DNA of 64,000 nt from Rhodococcus sp. HNM0569 (GTDB lineage Bacteria > Actinomycetota > Actinomycetes > Mycobacteriales > Mycobacteriaceae): NCBI RefSeq assembly GCF_012726205.1, contig NZ_JAASAE010000003.1, forward strand, positions 394,724-458,723, given 5' to 3'. Under the pieces are notes generated by a model. That model was not told the origin of the DNA. It saw only the letters and a list, made by a program, of their open reading frames with translations, and did not search any database. This document shows, piece after piece, positions 47,750-55,856 of the stretch. Made by a program: the position numbers and the translations under genes. Numbering within the stretch: the stretch's first letter is position 1; each line of letters begins with the position of its first letter.

Positions 47750-49549
47750 TCAGCGCCCCAGCAGGCGGGCGTAGCGCGTCCCTGCCGCGAGCAACAGCAG
47801 CCCCGCACCGAGGAACGCGAGGACGCGGAACATGCCGTCCAGCGTCGCGAGGTCGAACAGGAACAGTTTGACCAGCGCGACCGCGGCGAGGCTCAATCCG
47901 GCACCGAGCGCGAGCCTCGTCGCCCGTGGATGCGTCGCCGCCCACCACAACAGCACGGTGGCGAGCACCACCCACACGAGCGTCGCGACGCAGTGGCCCG
48001 CGGTGAATCCGACGCCCGTGCCGAAAAGGGCGACTCCTGCCGTCACGATCGAGGATGTCACCGCATACAGGGCCACGAGTCCGCCTGCGATCCACGCGCT
48101 GTCGACAGTGCGCTCGTCGAGCACACCCAGCGTGGCGGCGCGCCGAACCAGCAGCACCGCGAGGCCTGCGAGCGCGACGCCCGCCACGACCACCGCGACC
48201 GGGGCCGCCACGGTGTGCGCCGAGAGGAGATCGCGCGGCGGGGCGGAGTCGACGAACAGTAGCGCGCCGACCAGGCCGAACCCTGCGCCGGACGCGTACG
48301 CGATGCGCGAGTGCGCCCGGCCTGCTGCGGCGACGAGCGCGACGGCCACGGCGAGCAGGACGACCGCGAGCAGGTCGCCCGGTGTCGCGCTCACGCATGC
48401 TCGCAGGGTTGCGAGCGCGGCGACGGCCGACAGCATCGCGCGGGTGTGCCCGGGATGATCACGCACGACGCGAGCCACGACGAGGACGCCGACCGCCAGC
48501 GCACACTGCACAGTGACGTCGGTCCAGCGCGGCAGAGCGAATCCGGACAGCAGCAACGGCAGCGTCGACAACGCGAGCATCACCGTGTCGACGGTCGGAT
48601 CCGACTCTCTGCGTGCGAGGAACACTGCCGATCCGACACCCACCACGGCCACCGCGACGGCCAGGCCGAGGACGAGCGCGGCGTCGCGGACGGCGACGTC
48701 GTGACCTGCGGCATTACCGAGGATCGCCGACAGTGCGAGCACGACCGGCAGCGTGCGTGCCACGTGCAGGTACGGCCATTCCCTGCGCAGCTGCGGAGCG
48801 AATGCCGCGACCTGGAGCAGCAGTAGGAACCCTGCCAGCGTGGCGGTGAGGCCGCCGGTCAGCACCGGCGACAGCACGGCGACGGCGGCGACGGTGAGCG
48901 CCGCCATCGGCTGCGAGTCCCAACGCACGGCGATGGTCATGCCGGCGGCAGCCACCGCTGCGGCGAGAACGAGACCGAGTGCAGACGGGAGCCAGTGGTA
49001 GTACGACGTCGCGGCGACGACGTCGAGAAATGCGCCCGCCAGACCCGTACCGACGAGAGCGACACCGCCGACGGTGCCGCCGTCACGCCGATGCACCCGA
49101 AGCCCGACACCGACCAGAGCCGCCGCGACGACCGCACCGGACGCAACCCGGGCCACCGGTCCGAAGAAGCCGGCCTGGGCAGCGAGGACGAGCAGCATGA
49201 CGACGCCGATCAGGGTGACCGCCGCGCCCGCTGCGGCGAGCGCCCGGCTGATCGCGCCGTCGCGCTGCCACCACGGTGTACGACGCGGCGCCGGTGACCC
49301 GGCGGGGTACGGAGCCGGTCGCGCGGGATACGCGGGTGGCTGTGGATACGGGGGTGCCGGCGCCGTGAACACCGGTTGAGCAGGAGAACTCGGCGCGGCC
49401 GGAGCCTGGGGCACCGTGGCCTCGAGCTGCGTGCGAAGCCACGCCAGATCGTCGGCGACGGCGCGCATGTGCCGGTCGAGCGCGACGAACTCGCCGGACA
49501 GCCGAGCCACGACCTGCGGATCCACTTGACCAACACCGTCATTGTTCAT
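47750..49549 (-). CDS. DUF2339 polytopic membrane protein
   Basis: 599 residues. N-terminal 30 residues form a coiled-coil-like segment (VALDRHMRAVADDLAWLRTQ), then a Pro/Tyr/Ala-rich linker (TAPAPPYPQPPAYPARPAPY) and about 16-18 predicted helices from residue 100 on. DUF2339 proteins are large membrane proteins of unknown role. The start (MNNDGVGQVDPQ) is chosen because the upstream extension is Arg/Cys-rich and unconserved. No partner gene is evident. Confidence 0.8.
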   Translation of the reverse strand: MNNDGVGQVDPQVVARLSGEFVALDRHMRAVADDLAWLRTQLEATVPQAPAAPSSPAQPVFTAPAPPYPQPPAYPARPAPYPAGSPAPRRTPWWQRDGAISRALAAAGAAVTLIGVVMLLVLAAQAGFFGPVARVASGAVVAAALVGVGLRVHRRDGGTVGGVALVGTGLAGAFLDVVAATSYYHWLPSALGLVLAAAVAAAGMTIAVRWDSQPMAALTVAAVAVLSPVLTGGLTATLAGFLLLLQVAAFAPQLRREWPYLHVARTLPVVLALSAILGNAAGHDVAVRDAALVLGLAVAVAVVGVGSAVFLARRESDPTVDTVMLALSTLPLLLSGFALPRWTDVTVQCALAVGVLVVARVVRDHPGHTRAMLSAVAALATLRACVSATPGDLLAVVLLAVAVALVAAAGRAHSRIAYASGAGFGLVGALLFVDSAPPRDLLSAHTVAAPVAVVVAGVALAGLAVLLVRRAATLGVLDERTVDSAWIAGGLVALYAVTSSIVTAGVALFGTGVGFTAGHCVATLVWVVLATVLLWWAATHPRATRLALGAGLSLAAVALVKLFLFDLATLDGMFRVLAFLGAGLLLLAAGTRYARLLGR

Positions 49550-49627
49550 GCCTTCAGCTTCGACGTCGCGGCATGGCCGGGCATGAGTAGTCCTACGCAA
49601 TCGGCTCGGGGGTTTTCCTCGTCCCTC

Positions 49628-49667
49628 GTGAGTACTTCACGAGTCTCCGCACGCCGAAAACGCGCAC
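49628..49667 (+). repeat. 40-nt intergenic repeat, copy B
   Basis: It starts GTGAGTACTTCACGAGTC and continues TCCGCACGC. The last third has CGAAAA where the others have TTGTTT or TCGTTT, then CGCGCAC. It lies between the DUF2339 start and the stop of the LuxR-type regulator, so it follows minus-strand genes in reverse. Confidence 0.8.
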
Positions 49668-49672
49668 AGCGG

Positions 49673-50329
49673 CTAGTCGAGCCCCTGCTCGATCGCATAC
49701 CGCGTGAGTTCGACGCGGTTGGCCAACTGCAGCTTCCGTAGCGTCGCCTGGACGTGGTTCTCGACCGTGCGGTGGCTCAGCGACAGACGCGTCGCGATCT
49801 GCTTGGCACTCAACCCTTTCGCCACGAGTCGCAGCACCTCCGTCTCGCGGTCGGTGAGGCGGGGCGCGTTCGCAGGTTCGGCGCCGCTGCCCGCGATCCG
49901 CCGGTACTCGCCGAGCACCAGACCGGCGAGCCCAGGCGTGAACACGGCCTGTCCGGCCGCGGTCGCCCGCACCGCGTCGAGCAGTTCGGCGACGGACGCG
50001 CTCTTCACGAGATACCCGGTCGCCCCGGCTTTGACCGCCTCGAGTACGTCCTCGCGTTCCTCCGACGCCGACAGGACCAGCACGGTCGATGCGGGCGACA
50101 CGGCGATCACCGCGGCGGTCGCCTCGGCACCGTTGCCGTCGGGAAGCTGCATGTCCATCAGGACGACCGCGGGGCGCGTCGCGGCTGCCCTGCGTTGCGC
50201 GGCGGCGACACCGTCGGCAGTCGCGACGACAGTGAACCCTGCTTCTTCCAGGTCGCGCGCCACCCCGTCACGCCACATCGGGTGGTCGTCGACCACCATG
50301 ACGGTCAGCGACTGCTCGTCGTCGGTCAC
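49673..50329 (-). CDS. NarL/LuxR-type response regulator
   Basis: 218 residues from a GTG that overlaps the kinase stop. Receiver: VMVVDDHPMWRDGVARDLEE, phosphorylation site AVVLMDMQLPDGNG, and KAGATGYLVKSASVAELLDA. The LuxR helix-turn-helix lies at about 150-215: LTDRETEVLRLVAKGLSAKQ and LSLSHRTVENHVQATLRKLQ. Partner of the kinase just upstream. The regulon is unknown; the unit resembles MacRS/LiaRS-type actinobacterial envelope-sensing pairs (inference). Confidence 0.93.
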   Translation of the reverse strand: MTDDEQSLTVMVVDDHPMWRDGVARDLEEAGFTVVATADGVAAAQRRAAATRPAVVLMDMQLPDGNGAEATAAVIAVSPASTVLVLSASEEREDVLEAVKAGATGYLVKSASVAELLDAVRATAAGQAVFTPGLAGLVLGEYRRIAGSGAEPANAPRLTDRETEVLRLVAKGLSAKQIATRLSLSHRTVENHVQATLRKLQLANRVELTRYAIEQGLD

Positions 50330-51501
50330 GCCGATCCCTTTCCCTGTTCGTGCTTGCCGACCCGGATTTCCCATTCGACGCCTTCGCCCGGCGCGGTGTC
50401 CAGCGTCGCGGTGCCTCCGAGCGCTTCGACGCGTCCGCGGATCGACCGGGAGACGCCGAGCCGTCCCTGGGCCTCGGCCTCCTCGAGCCGCCCCGGTTCG
50501 ATCCCGATGCCGTCGTCGCGTATCGACACGACGACGGTGTCGTCGAGATCCTCGAGCAGAACGAACGCTTTCGCGCCGTGGCCGGCGTGCAGCGCGGTGT
50601 TCGCGAGTGCCGTGCGGACGACCGCCGCGATCTCGCCCGCCCGGTCGCGTGGCATCGACACCGGTACGCCCGGCGCCGACAGCGACACTCGCGTTCCCGT
50701 CTCCGCGCGCAGAATGGTGCGCAGGTCGGCGTCTTCTTCGTCGTCGACGGGCACCGACTGCTCGGAGATCAACTCGCGCAGCGCCACCTCCTGCTCGCCG
50801 GCGAGTCTCGCGAGTTCTGCCGTGGGGCCCCCTATCTCGTTGCCGCGGCGGCGCACGTACGCCAGCACCTGCAGCACGCCGTCATGCACCTCACGGCCGA
50901 GGCGTTCGCGTTCGGCGGTCGCCGCGGCGAGTCGGGTGGCCCGTTCGAGTTGGCGGTGCGAGCGGCGCGCGGTGTTCGCGGCGAGGCCGATCGCGAGGCC
51001 CACCGACACCAGGATCGGCGCGGTGGCGTCGCTGCCGAGGTCCAGATCCGATCTTCCGCGTACTGCCGCGCCGACCACCGAGATCAGCAATCCGGCGACG
51101 ACGCCGCTCAGCGGGCCACGCAGGATCGCGGCCGACACGACCGCATTGGTCGCCCACAGCGTCGTCGGCAGAGTTTGATGACTCGTGTAGAAGGCCTCGT
51201 CGGCGACGAGCCTGGTCGCGGCCATCATCGCGACGACGACGACGAAGTCGGTGGCGACCGGCCACGCTCGTTCGCGCGCGGTGTCGCGGGACAATGCGAT
51301 CGCGGCGGCACCCGACCACACCGTCATCGATGCGACGAGGACCCAGCTGAGCGTCGGCCGCGTGTAGGAGTCCACCGACACGATCTGATAGCCGATCGCG
51401 TAGACCACGGTCGCGAGGCGGAAAACCTGCGCGGCCCGCCAGATCGGCCGCACGGCGCGCGGGTCGCGGCGTCGCCCTCCCGTCGTCTCGCCCACTGTCA
51501 C
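50326..51501 (-). CDS. DesK/LiaS-type sensor histidine kinase
   Basis: 391 residues from a GTG with AGGGGGC upstream. Five or six helices in the first 170 residues (WVLVASMTVWSGAAAIALSR, FVVVVAMMAATRLVADEAFY, LSGVVAGLLISVVGAAV, PILVSVGLAIGLAANTARRS). HisKA_3 box RLGREVHDGVLQVLAYVRRR contains the phospho-His. HATPase: RTALANTALHAGHGAKAFVL and VSIRDDGIGIEPGRLEEAEA, then GRLGVSRSIRGRVEALGG. It signals to the overlapping NarL-type regulator. The stimulus is unknown. Confidence 0.92.
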   Translation of the reverse strand: MTVGETTGGRRRDPRAVRPIWRAAQVFRLATVVYAIGYQIVSVDSYTRPTLSWVLVASMTVWSGAAAIALSRDTARERAWPVATDFVVVVAMMAATRLVADEAFYTSHQTLPTTLWATNAVVSAAILRGPLSGVVAGLLISVVGAAVRGRSDLDLGSDATAPILVSVGLAIGLAANTARRSHRQLERATRLAAATAERERLGREVHDGVLQVLAYVRRRGNEIGGPTAELARLAGEQEVALRELISEQSVPVDDEEDADLRTILRAETGTRVSLSAPGVPVSMPRDRAGEIAAVVRTALANTALHAGHGAKAFVLLEDLDDTVVVSIRDDGIGIEPGRLEEAEAQGRLGVSRSIRGRVEALGGTATLDTAPGEGVEWEIRVGKHEQGKGSA

Positions 51502-51541
51502 ATCGCCCCCTGGTCGGTCACGGCGAAGCCTATGCGCCCCC

Positions 51542-51581
51542 GTGAGCACTTCGCGAGTCTCCGCACGCTTGTTTCACGCAC
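51542..51581 (+). repeat. 40-nt intergenic repeat, copy C
   Basis: GTGAGCACTTCGCGAGTC followed by TCCGCACGCTTGTTTCACGC and AC. It differs from copy E at two of 40 positions. It lies between the start of the histidine kinase gene (51501) and the stop of the TetR gene (51609), both minus strand. Confidence 0.85.
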
Positions 51582-51608
51582 GGCGCGGCAGCTCGCTCGA
51601 TGGCCGGA

Positions 51609-52187
51609 TCACGCGAGGGCGGCCCGGGTGGCGGCCTCCACCGTCCGAACCACGAATGCCCTTCGTGTCGACTCACGTTCGGCCCGGTCCGTGGCGAAGA
51701 GCCGGTCGACGGTCTGCATCGCGATCCAGCCGTCGACGAGCACGATCACGGTGATCAGCAGTTCTTCGGCGTCCTCCTCGGAGAGCCCGGGTACCGCGGC
51801 GCGCGCTGCCTCCACCATCGAGCGTGCGTGGATCCGTCGCGTCCGTTCCGCCACCGGCGAAGACAGTTCGAGGCCCTCCCAGAACATCAACCGGGCGAAC
51901 GCCGGGTGGGCGCACTGGTAGTCGAAGCGCCTGCCTGCGTACTCGGCGACGGCGGCCGGTCCGTGGCCCGACAGTTCCACCGCGGCCAGGGTGGCGACGA
52001 GTTCGTGTTCGAGAACCGCGCTGAAGAAGGCTTCCTTCTTGCCGAAGTACTGGTAGATGCGCTCCTTGTTGACGCCGGCCTTCCCAGCGATGCGGTCGAC
52101 GCGTGCGCCGGCGAGCCCGAATGCACTGAACTCGTCGGCCCCGGCGTCGAGCAGCAGCTTCTTCGTTCGTTCGGTGTCCCAGGCCAC
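51609..52187 (-). CDS. TetR-family transcriptional regulator
   Basis: 192 residues from a GTG. The HTH at about 6-50 reads RTKKLLLDAGADEFSAFGLA, GARVDRIAGKAGVNKERIYQ and YFGKKEAFFSAVLEHELVAT. The C-terminal part includes PAFARLMFWEGLELSS, a TetR_C-type ligand domain. It stands divergently from a small membrane protein, with two inverted repeats between, so it probably represses itself and that gene. Confidence 0.92.
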   Translation of the reverse strand: MAWDTERTKKLLLDAGADEFSAFGLAGARVDRIAGKAGVNKERIYQYFGKKEAFFSAVLEHELVATLAAVELSGHGPAAVAEYAGRRFDYQCAHPAFARLMFWEGLELSSPVAERTRRIHARSMVEAARAAVPGLSEEDAEELLITVIVLVDGWIAMQTVDRLFATDRAERESTRRAFVVRTVEAATRAALA

Positions 52188-52210
52188 GCACGCAGCCTAC
52201 CGTCGATCTC

Positions 52211-52273
52211 CAACCATCCAGTTGCAGATCGACGTGAGCGTCGCCTACGCTGCGATTCGCAACCGAACGGTTG
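52211..52273. promoter_or_regulatory. Twin palindromic operators between TetR and membrane-protein genes
   Basis: CAACCATCCAGTTG (52211-52224) and CAACCGAACGGTTG (52260-52273) are copies of the same inverted-repeat motif, the second with perfect six-base arms. Their centres are 49 bases apart, one near each gene start (24 bases from the TetR GTG, 19 from the other ATG). This suits two TetR dimer sites. Confidence 0.7.
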
Positions 52274-52291
52274 GAATTCGAAGGAGTGTGG

Positions 52292-52594
52292 ATGACCAAC
52301 GGCGACAGCGCGACGCCCCGGCACGTTCATGTGCCGTCGCAGCACACCAGGGTCGTGTTCTCGTGGCTGTCGATCTTCCCGCTCGTCACGCTCGGTATGA
52401 CGGCGATGAGCCGGATCGGCCCGATCGGTGGCTGGCCGATCTGGCTGCGCGCACTGCTGCTCACGGTGGTGGTCGTCCCGACGTCGATGTACCTCGTCGT
52501 GCCCAGGCTCCTCGTCATCCCAGCGCAGTGGTCTCGGCGCAGGGTCCGTCGCGACTCGCATCCGACGCCCGCGGAGGAATCCGCGCCTGCGTGA
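52292..52594 (+). CDS. Small two-helix membrane protein under TetR control
   Basis: 100 residues, ATG preceded by AAGGAG. Two helices: about 23-44 (RVVFSWLSIFPLVTLGMTAM) and 55-78 (WLRALLLTVVVVPTSMYLVV). They resemble the C-terminal membrane segment found in some antibiotic-biosynthesis-monooxygenase-domain proteins, but no monooxygenase domain is present here. The product may be a remnant or a stand-alone version. Function unknown. Confidence 0.7.
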   Translation: MTNGDSATPRHVHVPSQHTRVVFSWLSIFPLVTLGMTAMSRIGPIGGWPIWLRALLLTVVVVPTSMYLVVPRLLVIPAQWSRRRVRRDSHPTPAEESAPA

Positions 52595-52616
52595 GCGGCT
52601 CGGTCCGCCGACTGCT

Positions 52617-52656
52617 GTGAGTACTTCACGAGTCTCCGCACGCTCGTTTCGCGCAC
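52617..52656 (+). repeat. 40-nt intergenic repeat, copy D
   Basis: GTGAGTACTTCACGAGTC, TCCGCACGCTCGTTTCGCGC, AC. It differs from copy E at two of 40 positions. It begins 22 bases after the stop of the small membrane protein. Confidence 0.85.
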
Positions 52657-52674
52657 AGAGCCAGCGGTCTCACG

Positions 52675-52744
52675 CTGCCGCTCCCGACTTGTGCGTGCCG
52701 CTGATCCGATCGTGTCAGCGGCAGAACAAGCAGGGGAGCGGCAG
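52675..52744. other. 70-nt nested hairpin (possible structured RNA or mini-element)
   Basis: Three coaxial stems: CTGCCGCTCCC with GGGAGCGGCAG (outer), CTTGT with ACAAG (middle), GCCGCTGA with TCAGCGGC (inner), closing on a 10-base loop. The whole lies in a 310-base region with no protein gene, flanked by repeat copies D and E. It could be a small RNA, a terminator or a transposon-derived palindrome. Confidence 0.55.
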
Positions 52745-52824
52745 CGCGCGTTCGGTTCGGGCCGGACGGGACACAGCGTCTGCTCGGCGTGATCCGCTCT
52801 CTCAACGAGTCCGCATAGCCCCTT

Positions 52825-52864
52825 GTGAGCACTTCACGAGTCTCCGCACGCTTGTTTCGCGCAC
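52825..52864 (+). repeat. 40-nt intergenic repeat, copy E
   Basis: GTGAGCACTTCACGAGTC, TCCGCACGCTTGTTTCGCGC, AC. The closest to a consensus of the five. It ends 40 bases before the sigma-factor start, so it lies in that gene's promoter region. Confidence 0.85.
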
Positions 52865-52904
52865 GGGATCTCACAAGACGGCGCCCCCAGACGTCTACCG
52901 TGTG

Positions 52905-53432
52905 ATGAACATGAAACCGCCGTTCGAGCACGTCGTCGCCGAGCACTCGGCGACCGTTCTGCGCATGACGCGGGCGGTGCTCGGCTCGCAGGCCGACGCC
53001 GAGGATGCGTGGTCGGAGACCTTCCTGGCCGCGCTGCGCGCGTACCCGGATCTACCCGACGACGCGAACGTGCAGGCGTGGCTCGTCACGATCGCCAAAC
53101 ACAAGGCCGTCGATGCTGCGCGGGCGGGAGCGCGACGTCCCGTTCCGGTCGACGTCGAGCGCACCGCCACGGAACCCGAAGCCCGCGAGTCGGCCACAAC
53201 CGACGGCGACGTGTGGGACGCGGTCGCGCGTCTGCCCGAGCGGCAACGTCTCGCCGTCGCGTACCGCTACTTCGGCGGGCTGCCGTACCAGGACATCGCC
53301 GACACCATCGGGGGTAACGCGGCCGCGGCCCGACGCGCGGCCGCCGACGGGCTCGCCGCGCTTCGCGTTCACTACGGCGTCCTGGCCGGAGCACAGGACA
53401 AGAACCGCAAGAATCAGGAAGTGACGCCATGA
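52905..53432 (+). CDS. ECF-type RNA polymerase sigma factor
   Basis: 175 residues. Sigma region 2 (about 10-80): VVAEHSATVLRMTRAVLGSQ, DAEDAWSETFLAALRAYPDL and VQAWLVTIAKHKAVDAARAG. Region 4 (about 105-160): DAVARLPERQRLAVAYRYFG and LPYQDIADTIGGNAAAARRA, a helix-turn-helix. Its stop overlaps the alkyltransferase start by four bases (ATGA). No anti-sigma gene is adjacent. ATG 52905 is chosen; an ATG two codons later is equally possible. Probably controls its own operon in response to DNA alkylation, which is inference. Confidence 0.88.
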   Translation: MNMKPPFEHVVAEHSATVLRMTRAVLGSQADAEDAWSETFLAALRAYPDLPDDANVQAWLVTIAKHKAVDAARAGARRPVPVDVERTATEPEARESATTDGDVWDAVARLPERQRLAVAYRYFGGLPYQDIADTIGGNAAAARRAAADGLAALRVHYGVLAGAQDKNRKNQEVTP

Positions 53433-54040
53433 ACGACACCGGAACCGGTCGTGACCTGCTCGCCGCCACCGCACCCGACTCCGCCACGCTCGCGGCGCTG
53501 CACGCCAGGCTCGAGTCCGACGCGGACGCGGCGGGCCTGCTCGACCTCGCCTACGACAGGATCGACTCGCCCATCGGACCGTTGCTGCTCGTCGCGAGCG
53601 AACGTGGGCTCGTCCGCGTCGCCTTCGACGTCGAAGGGCACGACCGGGTTCTCACCGAACTCGCCGGAAAGCTCGGTCCACGCATCCTGCGGGCGCCGGC
53701 ACGGCTCGCCGCAGCCGCGCGCGAGCTCGACGAGTACTTCGCCGGAACCAGAACCACTTTCGACGTCCCGCTGGACTTCGCGCTGTCGAGCCGGTTCCGG
53801 TTGCGCGTCCAGCAGTTGCTGCCCGGCATCGCCTACGGCACCACCGCCACCTACACGGATCTGGCCGTCCGGGCCGGCAGCCCGAACGCGGTGCGCGCGG
53901 TCGGTTCGGCGTGCGCGACCAATCCGCTGCCGGTCGTGGTGCCGTGCCACCGCGTGCTGCGCACCGACGGTTCGCTGGGCGGCTACCTCGGTGGGCTCGA
54001 CGCGAAAGCCGCGTTGCTCGACCTCGAACACGCGGCGTGA
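53429..54040 (+). CDS. ogt: O6-alkylguanine-DNA alkyltransferase
   Basis: 203 residues. The active-site motif is LPVVVPCHRVLRTDGSLGGY with the acceptor Cys in PCHRV, preceded by the helix-turn-helix RLRVQQLLPGIAYGTTATYT and SPNAVRAVGSACATNPLP. The N-terminal domain (about 45-110) is DRIDSPIGPLLLVASERGLV. It transfers alkyl groups from guanine O6 to its own cysteine. Translationally coupled to the upstream sigma factor. The GYLGG tail region is intact. Confidence 0.95.
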   Translation: MNDTGTGRDLLAATAPDSATLAALHARLESDADAAGLLDLAYDRIDSPIGPLLLVASERGLVRVAFDVEGHDRVLTELAGKLGPRILRAPARLAAAARELDEYFAGTRTTFDVPLDFALSSRFRLRVQQLLPGIAYGTTATYTDLAVRAGSPNAVRAVGSACATNPLPVVVPCHRVLRTDGSLGGYLGGLDAKAALLDLEHAA

Positions 54041-54050
54041 CGCCTCCGGC

Positions 54051-55676
54051 TCATCGAGCCCCGACGGCCTGAACGGCGGCCACCTCGCCAGCCCACCGGT
54101 AGTCGGCCTTGCCTGCGGGAGTGCGCCGCACCTCGTCGACGATCGCCACGGTCCGCGGCACCTTGTAGCCGGCGATCGTTGCACGGCAATGGTTCTGGAT
54201 GTCGTCCAGGGTGAGCGGCTCCGCATCCGGGTACAGCGCGACGACGGCGGCGACGCGTTGTCCCATCCGCTCGTCGGCGACCCCCACGACGAGCGCATCG
54301 GCGATCGCCGGGTGTGCGTGCAACGCGGCCTCGACCTCCTCGACGAACACCTTCTCGCCGCCGGTGTTGATGCACTGCGAGCCGCGGCCGAGGAACACGA
54401 TGGCACCGTCGGCGTCGACGGTGCCCATGTCGCCGAGGACGGACAGTCGCACGCCGTCCGCGCGGGTGGGGAAGGTGCGTGCCGATTTCTCGGGATCGTT
54501 GTAGTAGCCGAGTGGCACGCCGTCGACGCGTGCGATGTAGCCGATGCGGTCGGAACCCGGTGGGATCTCGGTGAGCGATTCGTCGACCAGCACGAGACCC
54601 GGCGCAGGCGGCATCCGCAGATTGCCCGCGGCGTCGACCGTGAAGGAGCCGTCGTTGCCCGATTCGGACGCGCCGAAGTTGTCGCGCAGCACCAGGTCCG
54701 GTTTGACGGCGAGCATCCGGTCGCGCACGCCCACCGACCACACCGCGCCGCCCGACGTGATCGACACGAGCGACGAGAAGTCGATCTCGCTCTTGCGTCT
54801 TTCCATTTCGTCGACGAGCGGTAGCCCCATGCCGTCGCCCACGATCAGGATGACGCCCAGCCGCTCGGTCTCGATCGCGTCGACGATCTTGCGCGGATCG
54901 AAGCCGCGCATCAGCACGACCCGCGCACCGAGCGTGAAGAATGTGAACAGCGAATACAGCGCGGCGCCGTGCATGAGCGGCGCCGCAATCAGATACGCCC
55001 GGTCGGGGAATGCGGCAGCGGCTGCCGAGACCTCGGAAAGATCGCGCCTCTTCTCGGCGCCGTAGGGATTGCCGCCCGAGAGCGGCTTGCGGAAGAAGTC
55101 GTCGTGCCGCCACACGACGCCCTTCGGATAGCCGGTGGTGCCGCCGGTGTAGAGGATGTAGCGGTCGTCGCCGGACCGCGGCGCGAACTCGGCGTCCTCG
55201 GGCAGGCTCTGCGCGTCCGCGAACTCGACCAGTGCCACCGACCGCGCCGCGGCCCTCTCCCGCAGGGCCGGGTCGGTGTCGCCGACGACGAACACCGTGC
55301 GCACCAGCGGGAGGCGGTCGAGGATCTCGGCGAGCGCACACTGGTGCTCCGCCCGTTCCACCACGATCGCCACCGAGTCGGAGTTGGTGAAGACGTACTC
55401 GAGTTCCGCGGCGGTGTAACGGTAGTTGACGTTGATCGGCACCGCGCGGATCTTGATCAGGCCGAGGATCGACGCGACGTGTTCGGGACAGTTCTCGAGG
55501 AACAGCGCGACGTGTTCGCCCGGCGCGACGCCCGCGCGGGCGAACAGTTGGGCGGTGCGGTTCGACTCGCCGTCGAGTTCCGCGTAGGTGTGATGGGTGC
55601 CCTCGTAGGTGAGGGCCACACGGTCGGGTACGGCCCGCGCGACGGTCTCGAACACGTCCGCAAGATTGAACTCCAT
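54051..55676 (-). CDS. FadD19-like acyl-CoA synthetase
   Basis: 541 residues. AMP-binding core RYILYTGGTTGYPKGVVWRH at about 174-193; YLIAAPLMHGAALYSLFTFF; GVPLGYYNDPEKSARTF, LGRGSQCINTGGEKVFVEEV (A8), and the catalytic lysine in VRRTPAGKADYRWAGE. The VWRHDDFFRKPLSGGNPYG segment resembles FadD19, which activates steroid side-chain acids. A KstR-like palindrome lies 35 bases upstream, consistent with sterol-derived substrates. The C-terminus is complete. Confidence 0.88.
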   Translation of the reverse strand: MEFNLADVFETVARAVPDRVALTYEGTHHTYAELDGESNRTAQLFARAGVAPGEHVALFLENCPEHVASILGLIKIRAVPINVNYRYTAAELEYVFTNSDSVAIVVERAEHQCALAEILDRLPLVRTVFVVGDTDPALRERAAARSVALVEFADAQSLPEDAEFAPRSGDDRYILYTGGTTGYPKGVVWRHDDFFRKPLSGGNPYGAEKRRDLSEVSAAAAAFPDRAYLIAAPLMHGAALYSLFTFFTLGARVVLMRGFDPRKIVDAIETERLGVILIVGDGMGLPLVDEMERRKSEIDFSSLVSITSGGAVWSVGVRDRMLAVKPDLVLRDNFGASESGNDGSFTVDAAGNLRMPPAPGLVLVDESLTEIPPGSDRIGYIARVDGVPLGYYNDPEKSARTFPTRADGVRLSVLGDMGTVDADGAIVFLGRGSQCINTGGEKVFVEEVEAALHAHPAIADALVVGVADERMGQRVAAVVALYPDAEPLTLDDIQNHCRATIAGYKVPRTVAIVDEVRRTPAGKADYRWAGEVAAVQAVGAR

Positions 55677-55710
55677 ACCCGATCCCTTTCGCCGCGCCTC
55701 GCCACAAATC

Positions 55711-55724
55711 TAGAACATGTTCTC
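55711..55724. promoter_or_regulatory. KstR-like operator
   Basis: TAGAACATGTTCTC contains the perfect palindrome AGAACATGTTCT and fits the KstR consensus TNNAACNNGTTNNA at all but the last position. It sits 35 bases upstream of a FadD19-like gene, where a repressor would act. Found by eye. Confidence 0.6.
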
Positions 55725-55856
55725 ATTCGTCACGCTACGACACCAGACGCCGCCGGTCGACGCGATGGTCCGGTCGGTGGAACCTGTTGCCGGTAGCGGT
55801 CCGTGTCGGCGGGGTACGGCAGGATCGGGCGCGACCCGAGCGGAAAGAGGTGGCAG

